The position numbers and the translations under genes were made by a program. The notes beneath the pieces are model-generated. The model did no database searches and was not told where the DNA came from. It saw only the letters and a list, made by a program, of their open reading frames with translations. Below, one piece after another: positions 5,791 through 6,135 of a stretch of DNA of 6,135 bases (position 1 is the first letter of the stretch; each line of letters starts with the position of its first letter). Source of the stretch: an uncultured Pseudomonadales bacterium (lineage in GTDB: Bacteria > Pseudomonadota > Gammaproteobacteria > Pseudomonadales > Cellvibrionaceae); contig CALIUX010000152.1 of NCBI GenBank assembly GCA_938048505.1, forward strand, positions 1 to 6,135, read 5' to 3'.

Positions 5791-6135
5791 TTGGCAAGGG
5801 TCAATCAGCCTCAGATTTGCCTATTCAATGGGCAAATCATTGGCAAGGTCACCACTAGCGAAGCATTAGCTGATGCAACGGTATCTTGCTCTAACAATAC
5901 TGATACAGGTTGCACTGCCCCTGAGCCGTTGTTTCCATTACAAGACCGTGGGCTTGCCTACGGCGATGGCTTGTTTGAGACTATACTGTTCTATCAAGGA
6001 AGCTGCCCCTTTTGGCCGTTACACCGTGAGCGCCTTATTGCTGGCTGCCAAAAGCTTGCTATCCCATTAGACACGACTGTTCTTGATCAAGAGTATCAAC
6101 AGTTTTTAGCGTATCTTGCCAGTGAAGGCGCTCTT
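5791..6135 (+). CDS. pabC: Aminodeoxychorismate lyase PabC, 3'-truncated by the window edge
   Basis: PabC is a fold-type IV PLP enzyme that splits 4-amino-4-deoxychorismate into p-aminobenzoate and pyruvate for folate synthesis. The visible 115 residues contain the first strand ICLFNGQI (9-16), the motif DRGLAYGDGLFET (52-64) and HRERL (78-82). The PLP lysine lies beyond the window. The start is inferred: TTG at 5791, 5 nt after the fabF stop, with AAGGT (5774-5778) 12 nt before it. No ATG exists in frame before the DRG motif. A later TTG at 5929 would remove the conserved first strand. Between ICLFNG and DRG there are about 28 more residues than in E. coli PabC, including Cys33 and Cys41. 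The position after fabF matches the standard cluster. A D-amino-acid or branched-chain aminotransferase of the same fold is a less likely alternative. Confidence 0.87.
   Translation, partial: MARVNQPQICLFNGQIIGKVTTSEALADATVSCSNNTDTGCTAPEPLFPLQDRGLAYGDGLFETILFYQGSCPFWPLHRERLIAGCQKLAIPLDTTVLDQEYQQFLAYLASEGAL
5814..5838 (+). repeat. 11-bp stem-loop inside the start of pabC
   Basis: GATTTGCCTAT (5814-5824) pairs with ATGGGCAAATC (5828-5838) around the loop TCA, with one T-G wobble. It covers about codons 8-16 of pabC and lies 28 nt after the fabF stop. No T-run follows. It could slow ribosome entry or protect the fabF 3' end. It also encodes the conserved first strand of PabC, so part of the symmetry may be chance. 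Confidence 0.65.

Noticed and set aside
5873..6070. 65-residue open frame overlapping the pabC region
   Set aside because: It is in another frame from the one that encodes DRGLAYGDG and has no recognisable motif.
1..6135. Novel defence, mobile or phage system
   Set aside because: Every long frame belongs to the conserved yceD-to-pabC cluster. There are no transposase, integrase, CRISPR or toxin-antitoxin signals.

Overview
The window is an ordinary chromosomal fatty-acid and phospholipid synthesis locus from a gammaproteobacterium. All genes are on the + strand, in the order yceD (5' end outside the window), rpmF, plsX, fabD, fabG, acpP, fabF, pabC (3' end outside the window). L32, ACP and FabG closely resemble the E. 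coli proteins. GC content is moderate, and GTG and TTG starts are common (plsX, fabD, fabF, pabC). The order matches the E. coli yceD-rpmF-plsX-fabH-fabD-fabG-acpP-fabF-pabC cluster except that fabH is missing between plsX and fabD. That layout is known from Pseudomonas, so I suspect a marine or environmental relative of Pseudomonadales in the broad sense. This placement is inference.

Layout. Positions 1-622 hold a YceD-type 23S rRNA accumulation protein and ribosomal protein L32. Positions 638-3583 hold plsX (acyl phosphate synthesis for phospholipids), fabD (malonyl-CoA to malonyl-ACP) and fabG (3-ketoacyl-ACP reductase). A 138-nt fabD-fabG spacer carries an imperfect 25-bp direct repeat with a 29-nt period. 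Positions 3584-3941 are non-coding. They hold an A-tract, a probable acpP promoter with a GC-rich discriminator, and a leader of about 230 nt with four or five consecutive potential stem-loops. acpP (3942-4178) is followed by a series of inverted repeats that includes a convincing intrinsic terminator (4263-4303) and a second strong hairpin (4331-4354). fabF (4544-5785) and pabC (from 5791) form the last unit. The pabC frame is open to the window edge and starts at a TTG.

How the genes work together. FabD loads malonate onto the ACP made by acpP. FabF condenses malonyl-ACP with the growing acyl-ACP, FabG reduces the ketone, and PlsX passes the finished chains to phospholipid synthesis as acyl phosphates. 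YceD and L32 link the cluster to ribosome production, and PabC makes p-aminobenzoate for folate. The promoter, leader and terminators around acpP suggest it is expressed as a separate, abundant short transcript.

I see no mobile element, CRISPR array, phage gene or defence system. The items most worth a second look are the structured acpP leader, an insertion of about 28 residues near the N-terminus of PabC, and the inverted-repeat cluster between acpP and fabF.
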